A stretch of 64,000 bases of DNA from Helichrysum umbraculigerum (GCA_949592205.1 CATIUR010000006.1:6395001-6459000); one strand, 5' to 3'; shown: positions 12,417 to 24,890, counted from the first letter of the stretch. A program made the numbers and translations. The notes: generated from the sequence alone by a model not told the origin.

Positions 12417-13991
12417 TCATTCAAGTCTTACAGATAATACTCTTTGTCTATCAATCCTCTGAGCCAGTAGTATGTCAGCTTCTTTGATTTCCGCATCATG
12501 TTTAACCTTGGCCATGTACTCTTCTTTTGTCAATCCAGCTTCAGTAGCTTGCATCTCTATATCATGTTGTACAACTCTTTCTATCTGTACAGCTCCAGGC
12601 ATCTTTCTAGAATCAGACTCAGTGTGACTCTTGGTCTGGGAAGGTTCTTGTGGCATCTTCCCTTTATGTTTTTTAGACCTTGATTCTTTACTTGTACCAA
12701 CCTTTGACCCTGAGCTTTTTTGTTTGACAAATATGCTGGAGATAGGTTGATTATCAGAATCATCATCATCATCTTTCTCTTCAGCTTCTTAATCGGATAA
12801 GGTTTTGCATTGATCAAACTTACTTGAACCCTTTCCTCTCAGCTTTTTGTTGCCCAATGATTTCTTTTTTGATAATTCTTTCTTTGATGTTGTTTCTGTA
12901 GTTGTTGACTCCCCCTCAACATTTGATTTTTCTTCCTCTGCAACCTTATGCTCCCCCTAGCCTTTGATGTATCCTTAGTCTGATTTGTGTTTTTATCTAC
13001 TTCAGCTTCATCCATCTTTTTGCTACTAGACTCAGGAATATAATACTTAGAACGTCTTGATCTACTACCTTCAGGCTTATCATCTATAGCTTTTGATCTT
13101 TTCCTTTTCTTCACCACCTTTTTGACATCATCAGAAGGAGACATATGCACTACTTCTTCAAAAATGGCCCGCTCCCATCTTTTCATCTCACCAACTTCTG
13201 TCTGCAAACCATCTACAGACTGAATCAAAGCATCCACCCTTTCCACACCAGCCTCTACACTTGCTATCCTCTGTTCAACATCTTGAATATAAGCAGTATG
13301 CTTAAGTTCAATTGTAGCTCTATCAGCCCTTTCATCCCTAACTGTTGCTAACAATGTAGTCATAACTTCCTTAACCTCCACCAGCTCATTCCTGGTACAT
13401 ATATTATTTTTCAACTTGATTAACTCAGACTGTACACCAGCAAGCTTGTCATCAAACTTGTTGTGCATCTGCTTCATTGCATTAAAAATGTTGTGTAGAC
13501 TCATAGGTTTCAGCCTGAGGTGGAGTGCCATGTGATGATGAGGGTTGAGTTGTCTTTCCCTCGGATCTTTCCTGTTGATTAGGAGAGATATCACTGGGAA
13601 AAGAAGGTTGTGAGGCCTGTACATCTCATTGTGACATAGAAGATGCATTGGCAGCCTGTGTTAGAATGTGTAAGGAGTGGTCCTGATTAGTGAGTGGATC
13701 TTTGAGGGGGGGTAGTTGAGTCTAGGATTGGGACTTCTTCTTCAATGCTTCTGTATGTGTCTGTACCGTAGCAGACATGTGGGAATCCAAGTTTACTATC
13801 CTAACAGGTGAAGGCTTGGGTGAGTGAGTTCCACTATCCACATCAGCCTCTATCGGAGGTGAAGTGGAAGTGGCAGCTGGATAAGGAGGTACCAGTGTGG
13901 TATCAACTCCTTCAGATTCGTTGATGTATGAATCTGCATATGCTTGGTAATTTGATATTGGAGTGTTCTCCATATGGACTGGTGATTCCAA
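12417..13991 (-). pseudogene. Decayed coiled-coil coding region, unrecognised
   Basis: Read on the minus strand from about 13991, several frames join into one apparent protein of roughly 500 residues, broken by stops and frame changes near 13722, 13630, 12960 and 12790. The N-terminal part is Pro/Ser/Thr-rich (PPYPAATSTSPPIEADVD). A probable coiled coil lies at about 13500-13130 (KFDDKLAGVQSELIKLKNN, RIASVEAGVERVDALIQS). A basic segment follows (VKKVVKKRKRSKAI, GSRSRRSKYY). The C-terminal part has ATEAGLTKEEYMAKVKHDAE and ends near 12417. Such composition is common in accessory or gag-like proteins of plant transposons, but I cannot name the family. No RT, integrase or zinc-knuckle motif is seen. 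Confidence 0.45.
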
Positions 13992-14001
13992 AGGGTTGGT
14001 G

Positions 14002-14177
14002 TCACACTCCGTCTAAAGCGGAAACTACAAGGTGCGACGAATGACTAGATAACAACACATTGAATAATAAAATTTGCTAAATGAAAACAAATCAAGTATT
14101 GTGACATAACTCGACACAAAGGCGACTTGTGTCATGGACAAACACATCCACGTTGGACATAGTGATACAAATAAACT
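14002..14177 (-). repeat. LTR-like terminal fragment (minus)
   Basis: Begins TGTCACACTCCGTCTAAAGCGG, resembling the reversed 3' ends of the Tekay-type LTRs (TGTCGCACCCCC...GCGGAAGCG), and stops where RT coding sequence begins. It is probably a relic of an insertion into that RT. Confidence 0.35.
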
Positions 14178-14560
14178 GTCTATCCTAGGGAGAGGATAAC
14201 GATTTTTGATTGTCAGTTTGTTTAGTTCCCGATAGTCGATACACATTCGAAATGAGCCATCTTTCTACTTGACGAATAAGACAGGTGCTCCTCAAAGAGA
14301 ATGACTAGGGCGTATGAAACCCTTGTCTTGGAGCATCTTGGAGTTGATTTAGACAATTCTTGCATTTCAGATGGTGCTAAGAAATATGGAGCTTTTGCAA
14401 CTGGGTTGCTTCGGGAATAAGATCGATATGAACTCTACGAGTCGAGAGAGATGTAATCCTGCTAGGTCTTCCGGAAAGACCTCGGGAAAATCCTTGACAA
14501 TTAGAATAGTTTTGAGTTTTAACTCATCAGCCTTCACGCTCATGAGTTGATTCCGTTCGT
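14178..14560 (-). pseudogene. pol: Tekay-type pol fragment (protease-RT linker and start of RT)
   Basis: On the minus strand, DFPEVFPEDLAGL (about 14490) and then CIDYRELNKLTIKNRYPLPRIDS (14255-14190) match the window's Tekay pol (DFPEVFPEGLPGL, CIDYRELNKL). The region between them has lost its frame. Only the N-terminal palm of RT remains. The neighbouring 14561-14663 is a low-complexity ACC-rich frame, not a gene. Confidence 0.75.
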
Positions 14561-15189
14561 CTTCGACCACCAGTTTGACCACCACCACTACTTGTACGAT
14601 CTCCACCAGTTTGACCGCCACCACTGGGTATTTCCCCTCCTCGGGTAGAACTACGAGTAACACGTCATAGAGGCATGTTTACTTAAAATACGAATACGTA
14701 CGAGTTTTATAATAGATGAGTAGTTTGAATATTATCTAGTCATGAATGCACAAGACTCACAAACATGATCATGATTTAGAAAGGAACATAATCGAGATTT
14801 TATCCCCATACGACCATAAAGGCAGCACATTGGACACTCAAATATGGTCAGATAAACACACATATGACGAGACACTTTTGTCAATTATGTCTGCAGCCGT
14901 AATTGTGAAAGTATCCTTTCATACATATTCTTATCACCCAAATCCTTGTATCACAATGAACTTCGTATTTAGGGAAAGAGATCCTATAGTTATATAATCC
15001 TAAGTAATATATAGTCGAATTACATAGTAGAATAGGTAATTCGTGACTAAATACTTAAAGACTAAATGTTCCAAGAGCAAATAACGACTAAGTGGTTGAG
15101 TCTTCAGACTCCTTCCTTTGTTCCCCTAAATTTGGGAAGTGTCTCGAGATCGGTGCCTAACGTGACCCTGATGGCTCGAGATCGGTGCC
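14561..15189. other. No gene recognised
   Basis: Low-complexity ACC repeats to about 14640, then AT-rich sequence with short chance ORFs. At 15140-15195 a direct repeat of about 34 bp (ctcgagatcggtgcctgacg) occurs twice, just outside the reversed Athila LTR. Confidence 0.5.
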
Positions 15190-16250
15190 TGACGTGACCC
15201 CGACGGCTTGTGTCATTCCGAGGGCGTCGAGTCGCACGTCTATGTGGAAGTTTTAAAATTTGTATTAGCTGGGGTCTAAGTGGTGGCTTACAATTACTGA
15301 ACCAAAGGGTTAGCAAGTAGTAAGTTGGAGCTAGAGTCATTCTCAAAGATAAACTGAATTGAAACAAAGGTGTTCCAAACAATCAATCGTTTTCTAGTAA
15401 AGGAGTTTCGTAAAAGTCGTTGGGGGTTTTGGTTCAGTTTGCTAAGTAAATTAAATGAAAGCAATAAATGATAATAATAAATCAGATGACGAAAAGTATT
15501 ATTTGTTGTGATTTCATTAGCTAATAATATGGGATGGTGACTTTAGGTCTAAAGGAAATGGTGGTCTAAATTGGTTATGTTTATCGAATCTGATATCTCA
15601 TGGTATAACCGTTAGATTCCTTATTAGTCGGTTATCAACTAATATGTCACGAGGAACTAAGGTATCGTGATTCTGATCAGACAGATGATGCTCAACTCTC
15701 CACACTTTCTCGTGAGGGAGTTAGTGGCCCCTATTATTGAACGCAGTCGTTCGTGGGTGAAGGAACAGAGTAGTAGGCCCATGTAAAGTCCGACCGTTCT
15801 TAATACCATGCAGATTACTGATTCAATAAACACCTAACTTAGAATATTTGTTCGGACTACTTAATTATTTTCCACCAGTAAAATTTAAGAATGATAGGTG
15901 AGAGAAACGTTTAATTTTTTCGTGTGTATCTTACCTTAGGATACCGAGTTACAGGGAAAACACTGTTTTGAATTGTATTTTAAACATGCCTTTCTTAATT
16001 GAATCAACAAATCCCTAGGTTTTTGTACATGTTAATTTAGCCTGTAGCCTATCTACTCTAATCTAAAATGCTGACGGCGTTTTTCATAAAGTCAAACCCA
16101 GACCATGTCAGAAAATGCTATGGCGATCCGCAGTGTAATTCATCGTGATCCGATGTTTTCATTACGGATTTAATTACTTCGTAGTGTTAACGTTTGTTTA
16201 TGATAGTTAGACCACTCTCGATCGTGACACAAATTGACGCATCAGTTTGT
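15190..16250 (-). repeat. Athila-type LTR fragment, reversed
   Basis: The reverse complement of 15640-15740 (gtgtggagagttg...tctgatcagaatc...cctcgtgacatatt) aligns with LTR C at 57255-57315 (gtgtggagggttt...tctgatcagaatc...cagtgacata). The segment 15250-15560 is also similar to 24090-24400. Only the 3' half of the LTR is present. The limits are approximate. Confidence 0.6.
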
Positions 16251-17590
16251 GCCAAATCAGCGCCACGTTAGCACTTTTCAAAACTGACACAAAACTAACA
16301 CTACACTGCCAACAGTAATCATCACTTCAGTTTTTTCTGAACCCCACACATTATTTACTTTATTTATTTAAAACATAAAATTAAATAAAACATTTTCATT
16401 AAAAAAGAACATTACATTAATATATTTAACTGATGTATGTAAATCAATTAAAACAAATAAACATTTGAGCCAATTTTCAATGTTTTAACCCAATTAAAAT
16501 AAATAAACATAAAACACAAGCTGGACCCATTTCCAATTTGAAATTGAACCCATTTCCAAACCTAAAATGCCTACATCATCATCTTCGTCTTCTTCCTACA
16601 ACCTTAAAAAAAACGGAAAATAAAAACGAAATCGAAAGAAAAACAACACGGGCCCACCCTCCCCTTCACTGATGCTTCTCTCTCCCCGTCGAAAAACGAA
16701 CGCCCAAAACCAACGGTGCCAAATGACAGTCCCGTGCCAATGGCGTCGACGGTCCAACCGAAGCTCCGTTGGGAGAGGTCTTACAAAGCAAGTTCATAAA
16801 GGTTGTGGGTGGATGTACTCTTATGTATTTGTGTTTTTCTTTATTATAATTTTTTTTGCCTTTTTCAAAAAAATAAATAAATATAAACGTAATATTGTAG
16901 CATAATGTTATTTATATTATATGTCAGAATGTCAGAAATAGGTTATTAAACTAAACAAATATCACGAATTCGAAAAAATTCGAACAAACTTTACTATTTA
17001 AGCTACTACAATTACCAAAGGTGATTTTCCCTATTCATAACCTATTCAAACTCACCTATACACTATTTCAACTCAATCACAATATTATATATTAACTTCT
17101 CATCTATATTAAATTCTAGCATTATAAAGTTGTTCTATTTCATATATTTTTGTTAGAAAAAAATATAATATATCATGTTCTTCCACTCAAGTATCTACAT
17201 TTTTTTGTAAGTGTAAGCAAATTCTAAAATACACATCATATTAAATTATTAATTATTTTGGCTATCAATAATTATATTTTTCTATTAATGTGCTAAATAT
17301 ATATTATTAGTCATATATGATTTAAACAAATAATTAGACGTTAATATATAAGTTACAAATTTATTTGAAAATAAAAAAATCAAAAGTTAATTATAAACAC
17401 TTGGTATATAAATTTTAGAAAGTTAAATAGTTAGAGTTTGAGCTAGACCGTAAATTTAGACGATGTTATTAATAACAAAAGAATAACAACTAAATATATT
17501 TAAGGTACATAAATGCATTAAAATATACGAATTATGCAAGCGAACTATGGACAAAGAAAATGATGAATTGCTGTCACAAAATTTTTAATA
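16251..17590. other. No gene recognised, AT-rich
   Basis: AT-rich sequence with many stops on both strands. 16630-16790 is a more GC-rich island (gtgccaatggcgtcgacgg), which may be the edge of an unrecognised repeat. I see no coding, RNA or LTR signature. Confidence 0.4.
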
Positions 17591-18157
17591 ATAAAACTAA
17601 GAAAATGTTCCATGGGCTGCTATGGTTTGGTTTCCTCATTGTATACCTTGGTATGCATTTCATTTATGGCTGGTTTTCAAGAGAAGATTGAAGACTCAAG
17701 ACATATTGAAGCAATGGGATGTTGGTGATTCCACTAAATTAATCCTGCTAAGATGAACCTTGTGTAAATTACAACCAGGTTCTCATGAACATCTCTTCTT
17801 TGAATTGAATGTCCTTTCTCTTTACAGGTTTGGTCCTTGGTTAAACCAATGGCGGGAATGCATGATGTTTCTGCTCGATGGGAAGATATAATTGATAGAC
17901 TTCAGCCTATATCTCGCTCAAGAACGGCTAAAAGTGTTATTGGGCGGCTGCTCCTTGCGGTTTCCACTTATATTATATGGCAAGAGAGAAATAATCGTCT
18001 TTTTGGAAAGGGTTCAAGATCTACTTCCCAAGTTCTTGATGTTATTATTACAAATGTTCATCTCAAGTTACTTACGTTTCAGTTCAAAAATACTTCTCAA
18101 GTAACTCGGATTCTGGATTCTTGGAATATGCCTCGTAACTTTGTTATCTATGGCTAG
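17591..18157 (+). pseudogene. LINE ORF2 C-terminus (RT zinc-binding domain)
   Basis: Encodes the C-terminal zinc-binding domain found after the reverse transcriptase of plant L1-type LINEs. Visible: CIPWYAFHLWLVFKRRLKTQ (17640-17700), CKLQPGSHEHLFFE (about 17765-17805, the Cys/His cluster), WSLVKPMAGM (17827-17860), then an open frame 17837-18157 with KSVIGRLLLAVSTYIIWQERNNRLF, the hallmark of this domain. A stop and a frame change lie around 17740-17815, and everything upstream (RT, endonuclease) is absent. This is the usual 5'-truncated form left by target-primed reverse transcription. Confidence 0.85.
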
Positions 18158-18390
18158 GAGTGGAGTTCTCTTGATTGGCTGCTCGTTTCTTTTATATTGG
18201 CTGTATTTTATGTTTATTATGGCTTATAGGAATATTGTAATTATGTATATGGCATGTCCTATACATATAGAGGTGCTCTTTTAAGTATAGCTAGTGCTTA
18301 TTTCGAGGTTATTGGGGAATTCATCCACATCTATTTTGTACTTAACGGTTTAGTGGTAATATAATTCACCGGGGTAACCCTTTACCTTAA
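18158..18390 (+). other. Probable LINE 3' untranslated tail
   Basis: Follows the LINE frame directly and ends around AACGGTTTAGTGGTAATATA...CCGGGGTAACCC (18345-18381), the style of ending seen in plant LINEs. No clear poly(A) or target duplication was found. Confidence 0.4.
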
Positions 18391-19176
18391 TACATCATAC
18401 ATGACTCGTACGTAGAACCCAAAACAATTGCAAATCGATTGTATTGATTTATACTTATTGTTATGTACTTTAACAAAATTAAAGACAATTTTTGCTTAAG
18501 ATTCGAGAAAAACAATCTAACCAAGAGTATAATTCATTACTTGGGTAATTATGTTTGTTATGTAGAAACCTAGAAGATTCAATTCGATGAGTCAATTTTA
18601 ACGATTAGTCATGTTCTCAAGTTGACAAAAATGACACAATTTTTAAACTTTTATAAGTGTAACTAAAATCGAGCGACCTAAAGAAGTATTACTTTCGAGC
18701 ATTATATATTTGGACCCTGCCGCAACGTGCGGGTGAAAAATACTTGTTCTAAACAAGTATTGTAGCTAATACTAAATGTAAAGCAATCGACTGATAAAAT
18801 GTGTTCATTTTTCCGTATCACAAGTGTGTGTATTTAATAGTTGAAAATGTGATCATTTTTCCAAATATGGGCTGGTAGTGGTGGCACGATGATACTCCAT
18901 TACTGGCCCGCATGTGTTATTTGCCGTTTCCAAAAAAAATAAAAATTTATTTACCAGATAATCAAGATGGTTAATTTTTTAATTTTATCATTCTTTTGAA
19001 AATGTTTTTAAAGTTAGAAACCAATAGTTCAGATAGCTAGCTTTGGTTATGCACTTATGCTTCAAAGCTAATGTTAACTGCAATAAATGACAAGAAACTT
19101 ATTTCATTTAGTAACCCTTTATAAAATTTACGTGCATTATGAAACACCCAGATTCTTTTTTTTTTTTTTTTTTTTT
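18391..19176. other. No gene recognised
   Basis: AT-rich. Near 18717 there is a small GC hairpin-like word (ctgccgcaacgtgcggg) of a kind common in plant repeats. It ends in a run of about 22 T (19155-19176) that borders the next element. Confidence 0.4.
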
Positions 19177-20858
19177 GATATTGGTTCTTGTAAGGAAGAG
19201 GTTTAGGGAGGGAAGGGAAAGAAGCAAATAAGGAGGTGACAAGTGTCCTCCTTCATTTCTCCACCTCCTTTATTTCTCCACATTCTTCATTTCCCCACCA
19301 TTATCATTTCTCATCCATTTTTTTTCTTAAATTTTTTTAGTTTTATTTTTTATATTAATTTTTTTCTTGACTTTTTCGTATTTAAAAAAAAAAAAAATTA
19401 TTATTTTTTATTTATTTATTTTTTTTTTGCGTTTTTCAACCTTATCATTTAACCTTTTTCACGACTTATTTATAATTGTTTTTTTTTTTCACGTTTTCAA
19501 CAATTTTTCTGTAGTTGTTTTACCTCACATTATTATATGTAAATACAATTTTATATATAGTATTACAAAAAAAAAACATTTATGATATTAATACCTTGAA
19601 TGAAATAAATTCTGATATAACAATTTATAACTTCAATGCATCGTAGAATTAAAATTATGATGCATCATATTTTATAACTATGATTCACCAAGATTTATAC
19701 ACTAATAATGTTTATCGTATATCTAAAAGCTGGAGCATCATATTTATAACTATGATGCACCATATTTTATAATTATGATGCACCATATTTTATAACTATG
19801 ATGCACCACCTTTTAATTTAATAACAATGTTTTATAGTATATTATGAAAGTCAATGCATGATATTTTAAACACTCGATGCACCATGTTTTAAAAATATGA
19901 TAAACCATGCTTTATAACTATGATGCACTACTTTTTATAATTATGATGCACCATATTCTATAACTATGATGCACCAAGATTTATACACTAATGATGTTTA
20001 TCGTATATCTAAAAGTCGGAGCGTCATATTTATAACTATGATGCACCATATTTTATAATTATGATGCACCATGTTTTATAACTATGATGGACCACCATTT
20101 TAATTCAATAACGATGTTTTATAATACATTTTGAATGTCAATGCACAATATTTTTAAACAATCGATGTACCATTTAATATGACTATGATGAACCATGTTT
20201 TATAACTATGATGCACCACTTTTTAATTCAATAACGATGTTTTATAGTATATTTTGAAAGTTGATGCATGATATTTAAATACTCGATGCATCATATTCAG
20301 AAAAAATCAGTGTATCATATTTATAATGTTGTTTATAATGTTGGTGAACACAATAATAATTTAGTTTTATTGCAGCTTGTTTTTTATATTCATGTGCATC
20401 GCTATATATAATTTCTGGTGCATCACAAATTTGAAAATGATATATGAAAAAGAAAAAACTAAACAGGAAAAAAGGTTAAAAACTAATTTTTAGAATTGGA
20501 ATTTTTTCTAAAAAAATGTTAACAAATTTTATTTAATTATTTTTTTTAACAAAAGTGTTATAGAAGTTTTTAAATGTTTAATTTTTTTTAAGTTTAAATT
20601 TTTTTTTTTTATAATAGAAAAATAAATTAAAAAAAGGAAATAGAAAAAAAAAAGTGAAGAAATGAAGAAAGGGGGAGAATTGGATAAAAATGTGGAGAAA
20701 TGAAAGAAATGAAGGAGAAATGAATAAAAAAGGTGAAGAAATGATAAAAAGGAAGGGGAAATGAATAAAAAAGGTGGAGAAATGAGGAGACACTTGTCAC
20801 CTCCTCATTGGCTTCTCTCCCTTCCTTCACTTTTATCCCTTCTCCCAGGAACCTCACC
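19177..20858. mobile_element. Inverted-repeat DNA element (MITE/foldback, possibly MULE-like)
   Basis: The two ends are imperfect inverted repeats over at least 100 bp. The left end reads GGTTCTTG...GGGAGGGAAGGGAAAGAAG...GGAGGTGACAAGTGTC (19182-19248). The reverse complement of the right end reads GGTTCCTGGG...GGAAGGGAGAGAAG...GGAGGTGACAAGTGTC (20858-20790). It is flanked by T runs (22 T left, 10 T right), which could hide a 9-10 bp target duplication as in Mutator-like elements. The right arm has a subterminal tandem of GGTG(G)AGAAATGA words (20690-20785). There is no transposase. The interior is AT-rich and holds the minisatellite at 19680-20300. Confidence 0.65.
19680..20300. repeat. TATGATGCACCA minisatellite with a higher-order duplication
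   Basis: The word TATAACTATGATGCACCA recurs about every 25-30 bp. A block of roughly 290 bp (from caccaagatttatacacta near 19687) is repeated from 19972, including its gatgtttatcgtatatctaaaag core, so there is a short unit nested in a long one. Confidence 0.75.
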
Positions 20859-20868
20859 TTTTTTTTTT

Positions 20869-21698
20869 ATAAAAACTAGTATTTCATGATAAATTTATTT
20901 AAAACTTGATTCAACTCGTACACAATTATATACACACAACGGAAGCATTAATTGACTCGACAATAGACCGTATCGTGTCATGATTTTAAGACATGTAACT
21001 TGTAGTCCATTTTTTTTTTTGCTCAATAATCGAGCCATAATGTATGTTTCCTGTACAAATAAGTTTTTGACAATTTTTCTCATTTGCCTCAATAACAAGG
21101 ACTCATAGTTTAGCTTCTCGACTAACAAATGGTTACTGGAATGCTGAAAATATAGACTAAGATGAATGATCAACCATAAATGATCGTTTTCCATTCACAT
21201 AACACAAAACCAAAAGAATGACATTTTTGTTAATTTAACCATAAACACTTCCAGAATAATTCCTACTACATGACATTACAACAAGTGACACCAACACACT
21301 AACTTGACCCATGATCAAAACAACAATTTTCCGAAGTGTTCTCACAATATATGTTTCAAAATATGATCTAAAGTACAAGCGTTGCTTGCACTTAATTAAT
21401 AAGGGTGTATGTTCCATACAGAGCAAGGTAAAAGAGTGCTCGTTACCATACATATAAACGAGCTCCACCACTAGCACCCCACGAACTTTATTACCCAAAT
21501 CACCACTTGACCCGTTTGTCTCACCTACAACATATAAAACGGTAAGCAAAAAGCTTAGTGAGATAATGGTGCTCTACTACATTCATATAAAACATGATCA
21601 TCTACTACAAGTGAAAAATCTCTATTACTTTACTTGTCTTCTACTACTCATCAACTTATGCCCCAAGGGCATACCATAAACAAGATAAGTAAACATCA
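20869..21698. other. No gene recognised
   Basis: Two minus-strand frames of about 100 codons (20895-21194, 21235-21549) have no recognisable motif, hydrophobic segment or homologue that I know. I do not call them genes. Confidence 0.35.
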
Positions 21699-21865
21699 CA
21701 TTCATATATCGAATGCAATTCTACTGAAACCATTGCATTCATTACCGAATGTAATTTTACTGATACCATTGCATTCATTACCGCATGCAATTCTACTGAA
21801 ACCATTGCATTCATTACCGAATGCAAATCTACTACAACCATTGCATTCATGACCGAATGCAAAGC
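21699..21865. repeat. 36-bp tandem repeat, each unit with a GCATTC/GAATGC hairpin
   Basis: Copies begin near 21699, 21735, 21771, 21807 and 21843, exactly 36 bp apart. Each contains GCATTC-ATTACC-GAATGC or a close variant, an inverted repeat with a 6-base loop. Because 36 is divisible by 3, frames stay open across the array (for example minus-strand MVSVELHSVMNA repeats), but I regard this as a consequence of the repeat. Confidence 0.85.
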
Positions 21866-22205
21866 TACTAGAAATCATATCACAATCAATCATATAATTC
21901 TTATGACATGACCCATTCCCCATACTAAATTGAGTGTAACAAGGTTTTGTTTTGCCCACGCTTCACGACGGGATAAATTATCGTATAGATCGATTTAATG
22001 TATAACAGTTTATTTTAAATCAAATGCTCTTCAACCTAACGGTATCGAGGTTATCTTGTAATACTGGGTTGTGAGTTCATGTTGCACTTGAAGTAGATGT
22101 AAATAGATTAGTGGTGATTATGTGTAAATAATTGTCGTCATAAAAGATAATTGAATAACTCTAAAAACTATGACATATATATGTCACTTCAACATTCATA
22201 TATAG

Positions 22206-22276
<71 letters not shown>

Positions 22277-22662
22277 CAATTATTATTTTGTGAGATAAAG
22301 TAAAAAAACTCTAAACATGAAGTTCACATGCTTTTGAAAGAAAAAAAAATGGAACAAATATTTCAAATGACCTTTAATCTGACGAAATTAAAGCGATCTT
22401 ACAAATATTCAAGTTTGAGTTGTATTCATTGCAATAATGTATATAAATATAAATATTTATCTTATAAAATATGAATAATTATATAAGTTACAATATAATA
22501 TATGTCACTTTAATATCATATATGTAGTATGTTCAATAATTATTTTTGTATGATAATCATAACAAAATTAAAAACTAAAGTCCACATGACTTTTTAGAAA
22601 CAAAAATAAAAAAAATGAAAAGCTAAAAGAAAAAACATTTGGAGAAAGAATATAGTAGCAAA
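21866..22662. other. AT-rich spacer with a (TA)n microsatellite
   Basis: (TA)n at about 22208-22272. The rest is AT-rich with no coding sequence recognised. Confidence 0.6.
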
Positions 22663-22740
22663 GAATTGAACTTGCATCATCACCAACTTATTAGCTTTAA
22701 ATGCATGCTAATCACCACTTAGTCTACCAACACAATTTAT
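22663..22740 (-). repeat. Possible tRNA-derived SINE relic (minus)
   Basis: Read on the minus strand, GTTGGTAGACTAAGTGGTG resembles a Pol III A box and AGTTCAATTCT a weak B box about 40 bp later. A T-rich stretch follows. Only boxes and spacing support it. Confidence 0.25.
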
Positions 22741-22799
22741 AGAACTTTACAATGTATAATTATTTATTTATAGATTTGATTTACAAAAAGACAAAGCAG

Positions 22800-23975
22800 T
22801 TACTATTCATAGTGGTACTCAATTGATATTAAGGGATAATAGGGCATGTCATGTTATTCATGAACCAACCGTTACTCACCTTTGTATTGACTACTCGTTA
22901 GCAAATCCATAACTAATATAACATCCTTGCACCTATAACATTTAGATCATATATAAGACATAAGCATACATTTAATAACTATCAACTTATAAATTTAACT
23001 AGTATTAATCCACCACTTTCATAACACTTTCTGTGAACTTTTTTATTAAACTGGACAGCTGCACTTAAACCATATATTCGACCAACTTAAATTCTCATTG
23101 GGCTCTCACGACCTTAACCACGTAAAAGTAGACTCTCCACCCTTTCCAACAATACCGAGATCAACCAAAACGGAGCTACGGTTGATGTTTTATTAAATTT
23201 CTAAAGTCACAATTTTGCGCACAAAAGCTGTCTAAAAAAACGAATTTTAACAAACAGCTCTTAAATCAACTCAAACTAAAATTTAGTATCTTCCCAAACA
23301 ACTTGCAACATTCTAATGTACTTTGAACCATTTGAATAGCTTAACAACTTTAAATTTAGCTTGTTTATTAACCATTATTACGAGTTTTAACATCCAAATC
23401 TTTCAACCCATAAATCCCCAATTTCCATCAAAACACTTCCTAACCTTCAAAAATAATTTCTTTAACATCTATCAATTTATATAAACTGATGTTTATACTA
23501 ATAAAAACTCATTCCTATCAAATTGGGTTTAGATTACATAAACCCTAGTTAGCAATTAGAACAGGAGATATAAGTTTATACCTTGATAACTTGATTAGAG
23601 GGCTAATTTATGCCTGAATTCAAGATTAATTGTAAATTTTTTACTTTCCCCTTCCTCTGTCACTAAAACCGACTTCACCAGGCACACCTCCACTTTTGAT
23701 TTTTGTTTTATGATATAGAAATCTGATTAAGGTGTTTATATTTAATAATTTTACTTTCTTCACCATGAAGAAACCTTATTAGTCAATTATCGTCCCTCTA
23801 GTTTCTTTTTACTATTCTTCCCTCTTTTCATTTATTCCTTACAACTTTAGTCCAAATCTTATTTATTTAATATATAACATAGCCTTCAAATATCTAGACA
23901 TAAAATTTTATAATATAACCAAACAAAGAAATTTAGCAACATAAATTAATACTTTTTAAATTTTGGGGTGTTACA
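22800..23975 (-). repeat. Ty3-type LTR (minus), left end unresolved
   Basis: The right end is ...TTTTGGGGTGTTACA (23975), the reversed 5' terminus of an LTR starting TGTAACACCCC. Immediately outside is ACTCTCCCCCAC (23976-23987), a reversed polypurine tract. The body is AT-rich without coding sequence and I cannot place its left end. The sequence at 23988-24015 would be the last interior bases of that element. Confidence 0.55.
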
Positions 23976-24015
23976 ACTCTCCCCCACTTATCGAGATTGT
24001 GTCTTCACGATCCAT

Positions 24016-24484
24016 TTGACGCGCCCTCACCCATCGGTGTCGTTCTTGTGTCATCTCCGAGATGTTGCCGAGCGGAGGTGGTTAGTGGTGTTTTAAATTT
24101 ATAAGTGCAGGGGCCTAAGTTTCCCTAACAATGCTAATCCTAAGGGCGATCAAGTGGTAGGTATGACCTAGAGTCGTTATTCAAACCGACTGAATTGAAA
24201 CTTAGACGAGACGGATGATGGCTTTCAAACTAGTGAAGGGTTTATAAAATAGTCGGGGAGTTTTGGTTTTTGTATTAACTAACTTAGGCAAGTAAGTAAA
24301 TAAAAGCGAAATAATATAAAGCGTAAAACATATAAGATAAATATAGTGTTTGCTGAGATTTCGTTAATTAAGTTATGGGATGATGTTTAGAGAAACTGGT
24401 TTGAAAGATATTTGATAATTATTATTCTTGGATACTTATGATGTAAATACTAGATTCCCTACTAATTAAAATCTCATTAGCATG
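24016..24484 (-). repeat. Athila-type LTR 3' fragment, reversed
   Basis: Its reverse complement (cgactctaggtcatacctaccacttg...ttataaatttaaaacacc...) follows the 3' end of LTR C (cgaccctggatcatccttaccgctt...ttataaatattaaaat...) and resembles 15190-15560. It is cut at 24484 by the intact TG terminus of the next LTR, which therefore inserted here. Confidence 0.6.
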
Positions 24485-24890
24485 TGTCGCAACCCCAAAT
24501 TCATGATGCGGAAGCGGTTCGGGTCGGGACGCGACTAATCAATAATCAAAGCACAAAGATATATAGCAAACGACCTCTACATGGGACGTTTGAAAAACAG
24601 TAGTTACATTCCAAAATAAGTGAGTACAAAGTTGCGAGTTCGCAATTATTTTCCATTACATAATTTGAAGTACAAAAGTAATGTAGTGGAATTCCAAATG
24701 TTTGAAAATATGCGACTCGAGCTAGCATATCTTGTAGTAATCCTAATCCTGCTGGGCACCTGACAACACATGCTAAAACGGTTCAACAATATTGTTGTTG
24801 AGTTCATAGGTTTTTAATAGTTGAAATCAAATGTATAAAACACAAAATGATTTAATTATTATCAGTTATACAGGTATGTATTTGAATAAG

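Noticed and set aside
18715..18735. Helitron-type end (CTGCCGCAACGTGCGGG hairpin)
   Set aside because: Such GC hairpins are common in plant repeats; no TC start or CTRR-hairpin end at a proper distance was found.
20895..21549. Two minus-strand ORFs of about 100 codons as a possible host gene
   Set aside because: No recognisable domain, no supporting context, and stops between them.
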